Below, in pieces: positions 42,165-53,235 of a stretch of DNA of 64,000 nucleotides. The notes below the pieces were generated by a model that worked only from the letters and a program-made list of their open reading frames with translations, did not search any database and was not told the DNA's origin. Positions within the stretch are counted from its first letter, which is position 1. Every line of letters starts with the position of its first letter. The translations under genes and the position numbers were made by a program. Source of the stretch: Oscarella lobularis (Eukaryota > Porifera > Homoscleromorpha > Homosclerophorida > Oscarellidae); the NCBI RefSeq assembly GCF_947507565.1, contig NC_089180.1, forward strand, positions 2,604,001-2,668,000, read 5' to 3'.

Positions 42165-42770
42165 TCAGAGCGAGACAGGTAAGTTGGCCTTCGAGTCCAT
42201 TCGAAAGCGATCATCTTCGGCTGTTGAAGAGAAGTCGTCCCTAAGTTGTTCCAATAGGAAACAAAATGCTCTGCTTTTAGACAAGTCGGCCAAACTGTAC
42301 TTTCGCAGAAGCTTATGAGAAATGGATCCCGACATGTACCTCAAAGCATTCATTTCGTCATCCGTTATGGTGCGATCGATGCCAGTGCCACCTCTCTGCC
42401 CTTGAGCAACCGAAAATTGTCGACAGAAAGCATCCTCGAAAAGGTAGTCGTTTATCGACTGTGGTAGCAGAGGGTATTCGCAAACAGTGATTCCCAATAT
42501 AAAGGCAAAATGGTCAACGACACCTCTTGGAAGACAACGGTGCTTTCCCTCGTCTAGAAGCAGACGATACGACGCCTATCGCTTGTTTCACGCAGTCGTT
42601 GACCGCGAAGACGATTATGGACGCCGTCCGAGCGCATTCTGGGCTCCCTACTTCGAAGCTCTTTGGCAAGCGCCAACGTCTGCGAGGAGCGCGACGAAAG
42701 AGTCGAATGAGTCGAACATATCCCCTTATTGAGAAACGCGTCGATAGCAGCTGAAAAGGCTTCCATGGAG
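42165..42770 (-). pseudogene. Uncharacterised multicopy protein, copy B
   Basis: The minus strand starts MEAFSAAIDAFLNKG at about 42,766. A frameshift or splice follows, then LLPQSINDYLFEDAFCRQFS, ITDDEMNALRYMSGSISHKL and LRKYSLADLSKS (42,165-42,497). The order (Met-Glu start, LFEDA/LFDSI block, ALRYxxGxI block) matches copy A at 28.2-29.2 kb. The C-terminal LWVTVR block of copy A is missing here. Function unknown. It again lies among P-element debris. Confidence 0.45.
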
Positions 42771-42829
42771 AGCGAGACACAGCTAGCGTCACGCAAAGTC
42801 ACGTGACATCGGCTAGTTACCAATCCCTC

Positions 42830-43780
42830 TCCTATTTTATCTCTGTCTACATCAAGCTAGTGGTGCGGGGCCGCCTCCGATACCAGTAAGGTTTACACCG
42901 GGTTATGGTTGGGTTAGACACACGTATACAACGGCAAATATCTTACATCCGCCGATAGCCTTTGGTCCGATTTTAAATTGTTTAGGATTTTGTTGTTGGT
43001 GTCTATAAATGAAACAATGTGATTCTTTTCAGGCAAGGGTTTATTCCTACTTCTGTTGATTTTCTACGTGTCAATAGATGTAGGTGCTTAGGTGGATTCA
43101 ATTTTTGTTAGATGTTGTAATAAAATTGTAAACTGAGTTTGAATCTCGCAATCGATAAATGTCACATTTATATTATCTTAACGGATGCCGGGTGACCATA
43201 TCAAGTACATCGTCGATGATCCGAACGTCGATTATCCGAGTTATCAATTAGCCTTGATCAATTTAATTAATGTCACTTGACGTATTAGCGTCATCAACAC
43301 TGACGTCATTTTAAAGTGAGTTCTTAAAATATAAAGAAAATGAAAAATACAAATGTTTGCTCTTAGCTAGGGATATATTACAAGAAGTTGAAAAAAAGCA
43401 GGTTTTTATTCCCTTATCTCACGCTCAAATCGTAGGGAAACGTACGACGAGCACAAGCGCTTTGTCGAGTTTTGCTACAAGCAGTACTACCCAATTGAAG
43501 AAGTTAGCCGCCGAAGTACAGTAGGAATATTAATTACGGCGTCCGCGATAGTCTCGAGGATCCAGACTGTGGTTCGGTCTAACGCGCGCTCCACATACGG
43601 GCGCTCGCATCCCGACCCATAGTCTGGACTGCTTCACATGACCAAGCCGCACCAATCACGCTTCAGTATTAGACATTCCTCCTGCACGCTACTGATTGGT
43701 CGAAGCCCGTCACGTGATAAAACACATGCTTTTCCACGAGGCGATCCGATGACGCGACTTTGATGACGCACCCAGGGGCC
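42830..43780. other. Intergenic stretch with promoter-like right end
   Basis: 43,000-43,400 is AT-rich and non-coding. A short frame at about 43,440-43,520 reads YDEHKRFVEFCYKQYYPIEE, which looks coding but is not recognised. 43,660-43,760 holds an inverted CCAAT (gattggtc), CCAAT (accaatcacg) and CACGTG, a plausible promoter for the exon starting at 43,787. Confidence 0.3.
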
Positions 43781-43786
43781 CGATCG

Positions 43787-43937
43787 ATGGACGCCACAGT
43801 TACCTGCCTGAATGGGCCAGTTTCAGGTAAGTTTCGCTCTCTAGAGCTGCTTCGACAACGATGCTTTGTGGTTTTTGTCTCTTATATAGACGCTCGAATG
43901 TCGATCAACGTACCACTAACGATCGAGGATTCGTGAG
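43787..43937 (+). CDS. Small two-exon candidate gene start
   Basis: ATG 43,787 codes MDATVTCLNGPVS and ends at a strong donor (gtaagt, 43,827). A 63-nt intron with tatatag acceptor leads to an exon at 43,890 that continues in phase DARMSINVPLTIEDS before TGA. Using instead the acceptor ttacag at about 43,982 continues in phase DYVGVIEIDRNRKEVRRIAP. Family unknown. The CCAAT/E-box cluster upstream supports a real transcription start. The RecQ-like gene interrupted at 44,190 could be its continuation, but I cannot show this. Confidence 0.3.
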
Positions 43938-44182
43938 AAAGCTATGCTGTACGGCTGTTTTATGTTCGTATCACCTGTTACAGACTACGTCGGCGTCATT
44001 GAGATCGATCGGAATCGAAAAGAAGTACGCAGAATCGCGCCTAGTACGTGCAACGTATAGCTCCGAATTTCGTCTTCTTCCTCTCTTACCGAGTCAAACG
44101 GACAAGCAAAAATACGTAAGTCCTCAAAACTATGGCGTTTTCTTGCACCACTGACGAAACGCGCTGTCTGCTGTTCTTCTAC

Positions 44183-44189
44183 GATACCC
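44183..44189. repeat. hAT target-site duplication, left
   Basis: GATACCC precedes the element and recurs at 46,754-46,760 directly after it (GATACCC C/T as 8-mer), the size expected of hAT elements. Confidence 0.85.
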
Positions 44190-46753
44190 CAGTCCTGCCA
44201 AGTGTCACGCATTGTGCGTGACACTCACGCATTTTGACTTCATCTCATGCTCTCACGCATAGCCTCAAATTTCTCACGCATTTTGAAAATATTTTACAAT
44301 AGATATATTTGGTTTAGCGCGCTTGATTACGACTTCTTTCACGCGCGCTACTGCCAGACTCCTACTCTTCGCTAGCACACGGAAACTCGTCAGCATCGCC
44401 TCCACCTTTCATTTCTGATTAGCGTCTGATCTGAGGTCTGACTTGTACTTTCATTCTTTGCTCAGACATATACGCCCTTGACTGTTATGGCTTCGAGTGA
44501 CAGCGATTCAATGGCCGATCCTGACATCATTTCGGTTGGAACTCCATCAAAGAGAAAAAAGTGCGCAGTTGTGCGCGGCGCAGCGACCTATGACACGAAA
44601 TTCAACAAGGACTGGACACGAAAGTATTCGTTTCTTCAACCTGTTAGGCAGGACAGCTATTCCTTTCATTGCACAATCTGCAATAAAACACTTTCATGCA
44701 AAAATCAAGGAGAGGCTGACGTTTCAAGGCATGCGCAAGGAACCAGGCACTTGGAGCTGTCTAAGAAGTTGGATAAGCAGAATCGAATCACTTTTTCTTC
44801 AAGTGATGGACCGTTGGCCCTAAGGTATTTTCTTTCAGACTTTGTTGCGTAAATTAATAAGAGTTTTCGTAGATTATTACAGCTGAAGTTAAAATCAGCA
44901 CTCTCCTTGCCCAGAACAACGTTCCTATTGCGGTTGCTGATCATCTGAGCTCAAGGTTCTGTTTTCGACGGCGACGTTGCCAAAAGCTTTTTCTGTGCGC
45001 GGACAAAAACTACTGCTATTCTTAACGGAGCAGTAGCACCGGCTTTCAAAAGAGAACTTATTGAGGCAATGCAGCATCAGCCTTTCACTTTGGCAACTGA
45101 CGGATCAAATGACACTGGCCTTCTTAAAATGAATCTGATCACCGTCAAAATATTTGATACAAATCGTCACCGAATCGAATCTAGGTTTCTTGATATGGGA
45201 ACGACCGATGGCGTTAATGCTGCAACTTCTGCTGAAATTTTTTCAAAAATTTCAGATGTTTTGAGAACGTGTAATGTTTCGTGGAACAACTGCGTCGGAT
45301 TTAGTGTGGACAATGCCAGCGTGAACTTGCGTAAACACAACTCGATAAAATCGAGGGTACTACAAGTCAATTCCAATGTCTATTTTCTGGGTTGCTCTTG
45401 CCACATTTCGAACAACATTGGAAATGCCGCTTCTTCTGCCTTTGCATTAGAAAGCGGATTTAATATTGAAGAAATGGCAATAGACCTCTTTTACTGGTTT
45501 GACAAAAGCTCGAAAAGGAAAAATTCTCTTGCTGACTTCTGCTGTTTCTGCGACATAACCTATCAGCAAGTTGTTGTTGTTAAGCATGTGTCCAAAAGAT
45601 GGTTAAGTTTAATCAATGCCGTTGAGCGTATATTGAAACTTTACGATGGCCTTAAGTCTTACATTCTTTCGGCCGAAGAACCACAGGCACGGTTTAGACG
45701 TTTAGCTGCTCTCTTTAGCAATCCCATGACGAAGCTGTATCTTTTATTTTATAAGACTGTACTTTCTGATCTTGTGAAGTTTAACGTTTTTCTGCAAAGG
45801 AAAGATCCAGCTATCTACTATTTGTATCCTCATTGCGTTAACTTTCTGCGGAAAACCTTTTCAAATTTATTAAAATATCAGTTCTTAAAAACTATCCTAA
45901 TTTCAATGGTGTTCCATACGCTGAGCCAGAAAATCAATGTGATGATGATTCACTGTTTAAATGCGAGGCAAGAACTGAAGAAGTTAGAAAGCGAAGTATC
46001 CGTTACCGAAAAAAAGTGGAAAAATTCCTGTCTGCAGTAAAGAAATACTACATAGCAGCAGCACGGTATATGGTTGCAAAACTGCCGCTAACCGATGAAA
46101 CGTTGAAACGTGCCAAATTGGTTAATTTTGAAAGGAGGGAACATGCTGATTATGCTGACGTAGAGTATTTTGTGACCCGGTTCAACAACTTTCTAAAGTT
46201 TGAACCTGAAGAAATTGATGCAATTCACGACGAATTCATCGAATATCAACTGATGGAAAAAGATAATATTCCAAGTTCCGTTTGGAGGGATGCTAAGGAA
46301 GAAATTGTTGACGAAGAAACTCAGGCAATATCTGAATTTACGAGAATGGACATTGTTTGGGCGTATCTGTCACAGATAAAATCAACAGATGGCTGCACCC
46401 TCAAATTTCGCTTTTTGGCTAAGGTAGCGGAAATAGTCCTCGGTCTACAACATTCGAATGCTGGAGAAGAACGTGTCTTCAGCATCAAGATGAACAAAAC
46501 AAGTTATCGGTCTCGTCTTGACCTGAATGGGAACTTTGTCGAGCATAATTGAAATCAAAATGCACGATGTTGAGCCCTGCTACAAATTCAATCCCAGCAA
46601 AAGAGTGCTTGAAGACGCCAAAAAAGCGACGAAGAGATCTAATGACGACTCCAAAAAGTAGCTTTAGTAGAATGTAGGCGTGGTCTAAACAATTTTCGGC
46701 GCGCTTCCGCGCCCAATCTCACGCATTTACCTCCTTCTAGGTTGGAAACTCTG
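44190..46753 (+). mobile_element. hAT element with terminal inverted repeats and target duplication
   Basis: It starts CAGTCCTGCCAAG. The other end, read inverted, is CAGAGTTTCCAAC, the CAG...CCAA pattern of hAT ends. TCACGCAT occurs four times in the first 100 bp (44,205-44,285) and again near the right end (46,719), as subterminal transposase sites would. A second, partial copy ends at 57,350 with CAGAGTTGCCAAC. The insertion lies in a RecQ-like helicase gene. Confidence 0.9.
44484..46552 (+). pseudogene. hAT transposase, broken
   Basis: The first frame (ATG 44,487-44,852) has a BED-like zinc finger: KYSFLQPVRQDSYSFHCTIC, CKNQGEADVSRHAQGTRHLE. The middle (45,069-46,040) holds the RNase-H-like core: FTLATDGSNDTGLLKMNLIT (first Asp), NCVGFSVDNASVNLRKHNS (second Asp), GCSCHISNNIGN and VSKRWLSLINAVERILKLYD. 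The C-terminal dimerisation region (46,016-46,552) has FRFLAKVAEIVLGLQHSNAG with EERVFSIKMNKTSYRSRLDL, where the catalytic Glu lies. Frames are interrupted at about 44,850-45,060 and 45,985-46,020, so it is probably inactive, although an intron could explain the first gap. Confidence 0.8.
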
Positions 46754-46771
46754 GATACCCTACGTTGCCTT

Positions 46772-47345
46772 GTCACCTCAAGGAAAAGCAAGTCGATGCT
46801 ATCGCGAGCGTACTACGAAACAGAGACACATCTGCCATTCTTCCAACGGGATATGGCAAATCACTTATATATTACCTTCTACCAATGGCACATGATTTCC
46901 TTTTCCGAAAGACAAGGAGCACAAAGCTTTAGTCCTGATCGTTTCACACCTCTTACCCAGCTTATCTCCAATCAAATTAAAAAATTGCCTTTTTTGGCAT
47001 CAATGGTTTATTTTCGACTTCAGCTCAACAAACAACTATTTCGCCTGAAGTTTCTCACGTATTTTCTAGTTCAGAGACAATTTTTACTTCCGGATGGAGA
47101 GGTGCTCTTCTGAAAATTGAAATCAAACAAAGACTTGTGTCAATAGTTATCGACGAGGCTCAGTGTGTAACAGATTGGTAAGCTCCTACTCTTAATCCAT
47201 GCAAAATTTGATTTCCAATGATAATAATAAGGGAATGAATGAAAAAAAGCAGCAATCTCAAGCATTCAGAGAGTGGTACAGCCGTCTGGGTGAAGTCATT
47301 TTCTTGTTGGTGGATTCGGTGTGGAGCACGACATCACTTGCGTCG
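46772..47345 (+). pseudogene. RecQ-like DNA helicase gene, interrupted by the hAT
   Basis: Directly right of the hAT, the frame reads CHLKEKQVDAIASVLRNRDT (Q motif), then SAILPTGYGKSLIYYLLPMA (motif I, Walker A). After a frameshift at about 46,930 come TQLISNQIKKLPFLA-type motif Ia and, in a third frame, IFTSGWRGALLKIEI with LVSIVIDEAQCVTDW (motif II, DEAQ in place of DEAH). A donor gtaagc (47,178) and acceptor cattcag (about 47,271) lead to an exon reading EWYSRLGEVIFLL. RecQ helicases unwind DNA 3'-5' in repair. RecQ-like genes with this motif layout are multicopy in some invertebrates. The sequence left of the hAT (YPTLP) joins in phase. Frameshifts indicate a pseudogene. Confidence 0.65.
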
Positions 47346-47349
47346 AGAC

Positions 47350-48300
47350 GAGCACGGCAGAGAGGACAGTCACGAGGCTGCCCAGGTACTGAAAGGAACA
47401 CGGGTAGCAGCCGAAAAAGTTGCTGCAGCAGGTGGCGATGACGAAGTCGGACAACACCGTTTCGACGCTTCTCAAGAGGACATCCAGTTGTTGCTTTACT
47501 GCGCCTGGAACCGGCGTCACAGCCTGCTGCATTCCTTCAAAGCCTCAGGCTGGGGGCGGGGCGTTGCGGCCGACCAGCATCAAACGCGCCTCCTGAAGGT
47601 CCGAGAATTGTACAGCAAATAGGCGCCTATTTGGCGCTTTCCAAAAGGCCAAACCTAGAAAGGGAGATGCTATAATAATTTTTATACTTTTTTTACTCAC
47701 TTCTCGTTCCAGGCTCGTCGTGTTTGACCGATGCGTCCTTGTCTACCAGCACAATCCGGTCGGTTATGTCGAGACAAGAAGCTCTCTGAAAGCACTCCTG
47801 GACCATTGTAGTCATAGAAGGGACGGAAACGTCGCCTTCTCTCAGTTGAACATTTGACGTCTGGATTGGTTGTCCTATTCCCACCTTCAGCCTTCTTCTG
47901 TCATCCGAAATATCGACGCTGACAAGGCTGATCTGCTACAGGGTTATTTGCTCTGTCACCTCGAAGGCAGGCGCCTTTCGCTTCCTTGCTGAGGACGTTC
48001 TCACTGTTTGCATAAATCGAGCCGCGCCCACGGCTGGCGAGAGACCGCTGCTCGGCTGCCAATGTTGCAGTAGCCCTGCGGACGGAGACACTGCAGCAGA
48101 AAAGGACTGCAGCGGCTCCGGGTTAGAAGCAGCGCTGCCGTCGACGAATTTGTATCTGCATCCTGGCTCGCAGGAAAATCGTCCTGTGACGAGATTGGGG
48201 AAAAGGGGCGTTACAGCTGCCGAAGAGTCTCCCTGGTCGTTATTGACAAGGAATGCGTTTTTGCATCAAGGTGAGTGCATAATCTGCCTACTGTCGGCTG
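47350..48300. other. Unassigned stretch with possible minus-strand exon
   Basis: The frames at 47,239-47,622 (plus) and 47,296-47,532 (minus) overlap and lack motifs. A minus-strand frame 47,704-47,884 reads QPIQTSNVQLREGDVSVPSM and DITDRIVLVDKDASV. Its composition is coding-like and it could be a downstream exon of the gene starting at 48,402. Confidence 0.25.
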
Positions 48301-48306
48301 GCTTAC

Positions 48307-48402
48307 TCCAAGGAGAAGTTGCAAGCGGGAGAGGCTGACATCGTTGATTTTCATGCAGTAGGTCGCACCTCCCTTTGTGACAGAAACAGTTGCGTCGCTC
48401 AT
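48307..48402 (-). CDS. First exon of an unrecognised minus-strand gene
   Basis: ATG 48,402 codes 32 residues (MSDATVSVTKGGATYCMKIN, then DVSLSRLQLLLG) and meets a good donor (gtaagc, minus strand, 48,306-48,301) exactly on a codon boundary. It points away from the integrase-core gene at 48,826, so the 420 bp between them may be a shared promoter region. Family unknown. 48,403-48,825 has no other recognisable feature. Confidence 0.4.
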
Positions 48403-48825
48403 GGTTTCGGAACGTCTGGAGAGAATGGCAGAGAGAACAAGAGATGAGCAGCACAGCTCGATACTCAGGTTTTATAGGCCTTGGAAGCTCTTAGCAACGG
48501 AAAAGACGTCACGCCAAATTTGTAATCTAATAATTTAGGTTGTACTGCGGAAATTGCGTCGATGGATGTTAAAACTACGACGTTGTCGTTAGAAACGTAT
48601 AACAATTGCGTAGCATTTTCCTTGTTGGTGTTTGTTTGTCGTTGTTTGTCACTTATTAGAAACCGGTTGTCCGCACCTGGAGGCCAAAAATTAGCCGCCA
48701 AAGCACGACAGGGCGGAGTAGATGTCATTTTGACATCCACAACTCCTTATATGGGCACTAATGCATAAGGCCCGCCCCAGTAATTACTACGTATCACAGT
48801 TGGCTTTGCACTGTTCACTATTACA

Positions 48826-50227
48826 ATGAAGGATAACGTTGATGAAGACGACGTTCGGGCTTACATTGCCCAAGGGTTGACTCACGCTCAAATAAGCGAC
48901 AATTTGAAGGAACAATTTCCAGAGATCAAAGGCTTTAGTGAACGCAGCGTTCGGCGGTACTGCCACGAACACGACATTCACTGGACAACGCCAGTAACAG
49001 AAGCGGAGCTCTTGCGGAAGGTTGAGGAAGGAATACAGTCGGTAACCTGAGGAGGCAATTATCTAATTTGGCGTGGGACTCTGATTTTAGGTCGGGCCCA
49101 CATACGGACGAAAGACAATGAAAGGGCTGCTCGCCGTGCAGGGATTACATGGATTAGGAGAGGTACTGTTCAATTTTTCAAATCATTTTTGAATTTCTGA
49201 ATCTCGTTGTAGGGGCGCGTTGGACGGGCACTGGCCGAAGTGGCGCCAGAGTACCATGCACTGCGCCAACAGACGGCGGCACGGAGAGCCAATCCAATGC
49301 CGTACTACGCCGAATACTTTGGTCACAAATTACACGTAGACCAAAATGAAAAGCTCGTCATGTACGGCGTCACGCATGTTGCTGCAATCGATGGATTCAG
49401 CGGGAAAGTTGTCCGCACATCGACGATGCCAATCAAAAACAACCAGCTCATCTACGAGCAGATCTTCCGGCCGGTGACACTGGAGTACGGTCTCTGGGAT
49501 CAGATTAGGATCATGGGGCAGAGTTTCTGCTCTCACTGTACGTGCAAGAAAGCCTCTCGCAGCATCGTACTGACACCTCCTACGCCCGCACGGAGTCAAA
49601 ACACGTAACGTTCACAGTAGGCTACCGGGCTGTCGCTTGATCCTATTGTGTAGAATCATCCTGTCGAAAGGCTGTGGGGAGAAATCAATCAGCGCGTCAA
49701 CTATCCGCTGAAGGCGGCAGTAAACCAACTGGTGGAGCAGGACGCTCTTGACATCGCCGATGATTGCAGCAAATTCTCCGTGTCGTCTGTTCTCATAGAC
49801 GTGTGCAGAGTGGGAATAAACAAATTCGTCGCATCGTGGAACAAACATCCTATACCAGGTACGCACAGCAGAAATGGGCTCTAATACTGACTGGAGTTAA
49901 TTCTCTCCCTGAGGTCGAGGAACGCCCGACTTCATCGTGATGCAAGCGAACAGGGCTGCCGTTGTTACTGCACAAGTGGTTCCGAGCCTCCGAGAAGTCG
50001 TTGAAGGATACGTGCAAGCGACAGGAGGCACGCTTGCGGCGCCTCGAACTTTCGGAAGGGACGTTCTCTCAAGAGATCATGCGAAAGAAGCGGAACGAAG
50101 AATCCAAATGGATCTGAGATTCAACCCTAAAGAAATGTTTTCGCGTGTGGTCAATGGCGACGTAACTTTGCTCCAAGAAGCGGTTATGTATCATCGCCAA
50201 ATAAGCCAATTGCTTGACGAGAACTAG
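48826..50227 (+). CDS. Metazoan integrase-core (rve) gene, five exons, one frameshift
   Basis: Exons 48,826-49,041; 49,091-49,162; 49,213-49,604; 49,654-49,858; 49,914-50,227 join with 49-55-nt GT-AG introns, all in phase. The N-terminus is a helix-turn-helix (VRAYIAQGLTHAQISDNLKE, FSERSVRRYCHEHDIHW). The integrase core follows: VGPTYGRKTMKGLLA, YFGHKLHVDQNEKLVMYGVT (Asp), DHGAEFLLSLYVQESL (Asp), NHPVERLWGEINQRVNYPLK (Glu). The C-terminal part (GRGTPDFIVMQANRAAV onward) ends with TAG 50,225. All three catalytic residues survive. A single indel at about 49,508, just before DHGAEF, breaks the frame. This family occurs across sponges and cnidarians as an intron-bearing, apparently domesticated or DNA-transposon-like integrase; its role is not known to me. 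Confidence 0.75.
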
Positions 50228-50356
50228 CGCTACTATTTTTAGTTGCATGTGATATGGGCGTGTCTTCGGGCGGAAGATCAAAAATACACAATATCGAACA
50301 TCACCATAACTGGCACGTCGCGTGATGGGGCGGTTTAGGCACGGATACTAGAAGAA

Positions 50357-50506
50357 GATGCAAAAATTTAGCGACTGGCTGGATAAGAAAGAAAACAAGT
50401 ACGTTTCTCATGACATTCAGAATGAGCTGCTAAAGACGATGGCGTTATCCATATTGCGAGAATTAGCAGATAGTGTTCGTCAGTCAACATTTTACACAAT
50501 CATGTG
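50357..50506 (+). pseudogene. DUF4371/ZMYM1-type hAT-like fragment
   Basis: A 48-residue stretch reads SDWLDKKENKYVSHDIQNEL then LKTMALSILRELADSVRQST and FYTIM before TGA. It matches the start of the DUF4371 region of ZMYM1-like, hAT-derived proteins (SHDIQNE.LK.M...LR). The expected next segment with the first catalytic Asp is absent. 50,510-50,630 has nothing else. Confidence 0.55.
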
Positions 50507-50638
50507 AGAGAGAATGAACTGACTCGCCATACTGGATGTCGTACTCCTATGCATCTCGTCGTTTCTACGTTCTCATTATTTGTCTCCCTCATTTCTGTTT
50601 GTGATCACCCAGAGACTCTCACCTACTTACATGCTTAG

Positions 50639-51017
50639 AAGCGTTAAAAGAAAAAGTGAGAATCAATACGTGCAATACTTGTAGCTTGACTGTGACAGAA
50701 GAAACTATGCAGAGTAAGTTGCGTACTTTTCTGAAGAGTTAATTTACCTTATTTCACGCTTTTTCTCTTCAAGCAGCAAATGAGGACGGTAATTCACTAG
50801 AATTCTGTTTCTTGTAAAGCAAATATTATTAATTAATTTCTGTTTACTAGACAACCGCATTGAAAAAATGGTGCAAACAGCCGAGTCCAGAGTAATCATG
50901 AAGGTAGAAGAAACAGAGATCACGTTAGTGGAAAAAATTAATGGACAGAAAATAACAGAGCAGCCAGAACAAGGAGGAAATGAAGGCAATCTGGCTGAGT
51001 GCGGTACTTCGCTCTAG
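50639..51017 (+). CDS. Small spliced gene, last exons, acidic helical tail
   Basis: Exon 50,639-50,713 (ALKEKVRINTCNTCSLTVTE, then ETMQ) ends at a gtaagt donor. A 137-nt intron with tttactag acceptor joins in phase to exon 50,851-51,017: NRIEKMVQTAESRVIMKVEE with TEITLVEKINGQKITEQ, then GNLAECGTSL and TAG. The consistent phase and helical, charged composition support real coding sequence. No family is recognised. It could be the end of a gene starting further left. A further short exon-like piece lies at about 51,160-51,200. Confidence 0.35.
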
Positions 51018-51051
51018 AGAGACTGCATTGAAAATCTATGCAGGGCGTAGA

Positions 51052-51082
51052 TGTTAATTAATTAATTAATTAATTAATTAAT
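51052..51082. repeat. TTAA simple repeat
   Basis: Seven tandem TTAA/AATT units. 51,085-51,690 otherwise holds no recognisable gene; a minus-strand frame at 51,238-51,504 has no motif. Confidence 0.9.
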
Positions 51083-51734
51083 GAAGAGGTCATATTTTTT
51101 CTTGCGCTGTAATTGCTAAAAACGCCTCATATCATTATGTATTGGTTTTTCCGCGTAGATTTCAAGGAGCTGAAAATGACGGACACTGAAATCAAGCCAG
51201 GTAAGGAGGACCAGACGGTTGTTGAATGATCTGTCTTTTAATACCATCTGTAGACTATCAATTTTACCAAAAGACAATCGTCAACAATGAAGGAGTCTCT
51301 ATCAAGTTCATCGTGCCGTATCAATTTCGATTTTCCTTCTCCATCATCTTTTCCTGTGAAAGACGATGAAAAATTTGTTCCAAGGTCTTTCTTGGTGTGC
51401 GTTCTTCCTTGACCGCCTATTCTTTGGTCAATGAAGCTCAGTGAATAAGTACTTCGGAATGGGCCAATTACACCATCATCATAATCACTCTTTGTTCGCA
51501 TCAAAAAAAGTCCTGCCCATTTAGGAATAGAACCAGAAACAGGGTGTAATATAAATTAGTGATCACTAATTGAAGTTCTGCGCGCGTTTTGTAATATCCC
51601 CAGACCACATCAGCGGAGAGAACCTCTACGCTGGTTTGGCATACCCGAAATACCCAGATCGCACCGCCAGGATGAGGATAACCACCACAAAATGTTTCTG
51701 TATAACTGTTGGAGGTGTAAGGTTTATAGTAGAA

Positions 51735-53055
51735 CAGGTGTACCAGAGATTTCTTTGGCCACAGGGTTACCTTCGATCACTGTTGTCACAGGTTTACCTG
51801 TGATCACTGTGTACCAGAGATCAGAGGGGCCACAGTTGTACTTGTGCTCACTGTGGTCACAGGTGTACCTGTCTGTGATTACTGTTGCCCCAGTTGTACC
51901 CGTGATCACTGTGGCCACAGGTGTACTTGCACTTTGGCTACAGGTGTACACAGGATCACTGTGACCAGTTGTACCGTGATCACTGTGGCCACAGTTGTAC
52001 CAGAAATCTCTGCTGCTGCAGGTGTACCTCTGATCACTGTGGTCACAGGTGTACCTATGCTCACCGTGGCCACAGGTGTACCTGTGTGATTACTGTGGCC
52101 ACAGGTGCACCAGTGATCCTTGAGGCTATCAGGTGTACCTGTGATCACTGTGGCCGCAGGTGTACCTGTGATCGCTGTGACCAAATGTGTACCTTTGATC
52201 ACTGTGGCCACAGGTGAACTACAAATCACAGGTGCACCAGAGATGTGGACACAGATTTACCTGTGATCGCTGCGACTACAGATGTACCAGAGATCAGTGG
52301 GGCCACAATTGTACCTGTGATCACAGGTGTACCTGTGATCACTGTTTCCACAGGTGTATTTGCACTTTGGCTACAGGTGTACACAGGATCACTGTGGCCA
52401 CAGTTGTACCCGTCATCACTGTGGCCACTGCAGGTGTGCCTCTGATCACTGTGGTCACAAGTGTATCTATATGCTCACCGTGGCCACAGGTGTACCGGTG
52501 ATCGCTGTGACCAAATGTGGCCACAGGTGTACTTGCACTTTGACCGCAGGTGTGCACAGGATCGCTGTGGCAACAGTTGTACCCGTGATCACTGTGGCCA
52601 CCACAGGTGTACTTGCACTTTGGCCGCAGGTGTACACAGGATCACTGTGGCCACAGTTGCACCAGAGATCTCTGTTGCTACAGGTATACCTCTGATCACT
52701 GTGGTGGTCACAGGTGTACCTATGCTCACTGTTACGCATGATCACTGTGGCCACAAGTGTACCAGAAATCTCTGTGGTCACAGGTGCACCAGAGATCTCT
52801 GTGGTGGACACAGATGTACCTGTGATCGCTGTGACTACAGATGTACCAGAGATCAGTGGGGCCACAGTTGTACCTGTGCTCACTGTGGCGTACCTGTGAT
52901 CACCGTTGCCACAGTTGTACCCGTGACCTCTCTGGCCACAGGTGTACTTGCACTTTGGCTGGCTACAGGTGTACACATGATCCCTGTTGCCACCCAGTTG
53001 TACCCGTGATCACTGTGGCCAGAGGTGAACCAGAGATCTCTTTGGCTACAGGAGT
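51735..53055. repeat. Minisatellite 1 (TGATCACTGTGGCCACAG-type), 1.3 kb
   Basis: About 45 degenerate units of 27-30 bp built from ggtgtacc, tgtgatcactgtggccaca and variants (agagatctctg, ttgcactttggcta). The unit contains the palindromes TGATCA and TGGCCA. Long cysteine/histidine-rich frames appear on both strands only because the unit length is near a multiple of three. It ends 35 bp before a Helitron-type 3' terminus. Confidence 0.9.
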
Positions 53056-53087
53056 TTTAACTCAAAGTTTTGTACCATGACAACTAC

Positions 53088-53121
53088 GGGTACCCGGCGC
53101 AGCCGGGTATTAAACAGCTAG
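53088..53121 (+). mobile_element. Helitron-type 3' terminus (minisatellite-bearing)
   Basis: Hairpin GGTACCCGGCGCAGCCGGGT, then attaaacagCTAG and T, differing in few bases from the proven end at 37,933. The minisatellite just upstream is therefore probably carried inside this Helitron. The 5' end was not located. Confidence 0.75.
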
Positions 53122-53235
53122 TTACATCTATGGTGGGTACAGTTGGTGGATACCAAGAAACGTCACGTGAAAGCGCGAGTTACACATCCCTCTGATCACA
53201 CACACAGGTACCTTTATGATATCACAGTCGTTGTG

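Noticed and set aside
51692..53080. Long Cys/His-rich open frames on both strands that look like zinc-finger arrays
   Set aside because: They are translations of a degenerate minisatellite; Cys and His come from TGT/CAC in the repeat unit, the spacing is not that of a zinc finger, and no start or splice context exists.
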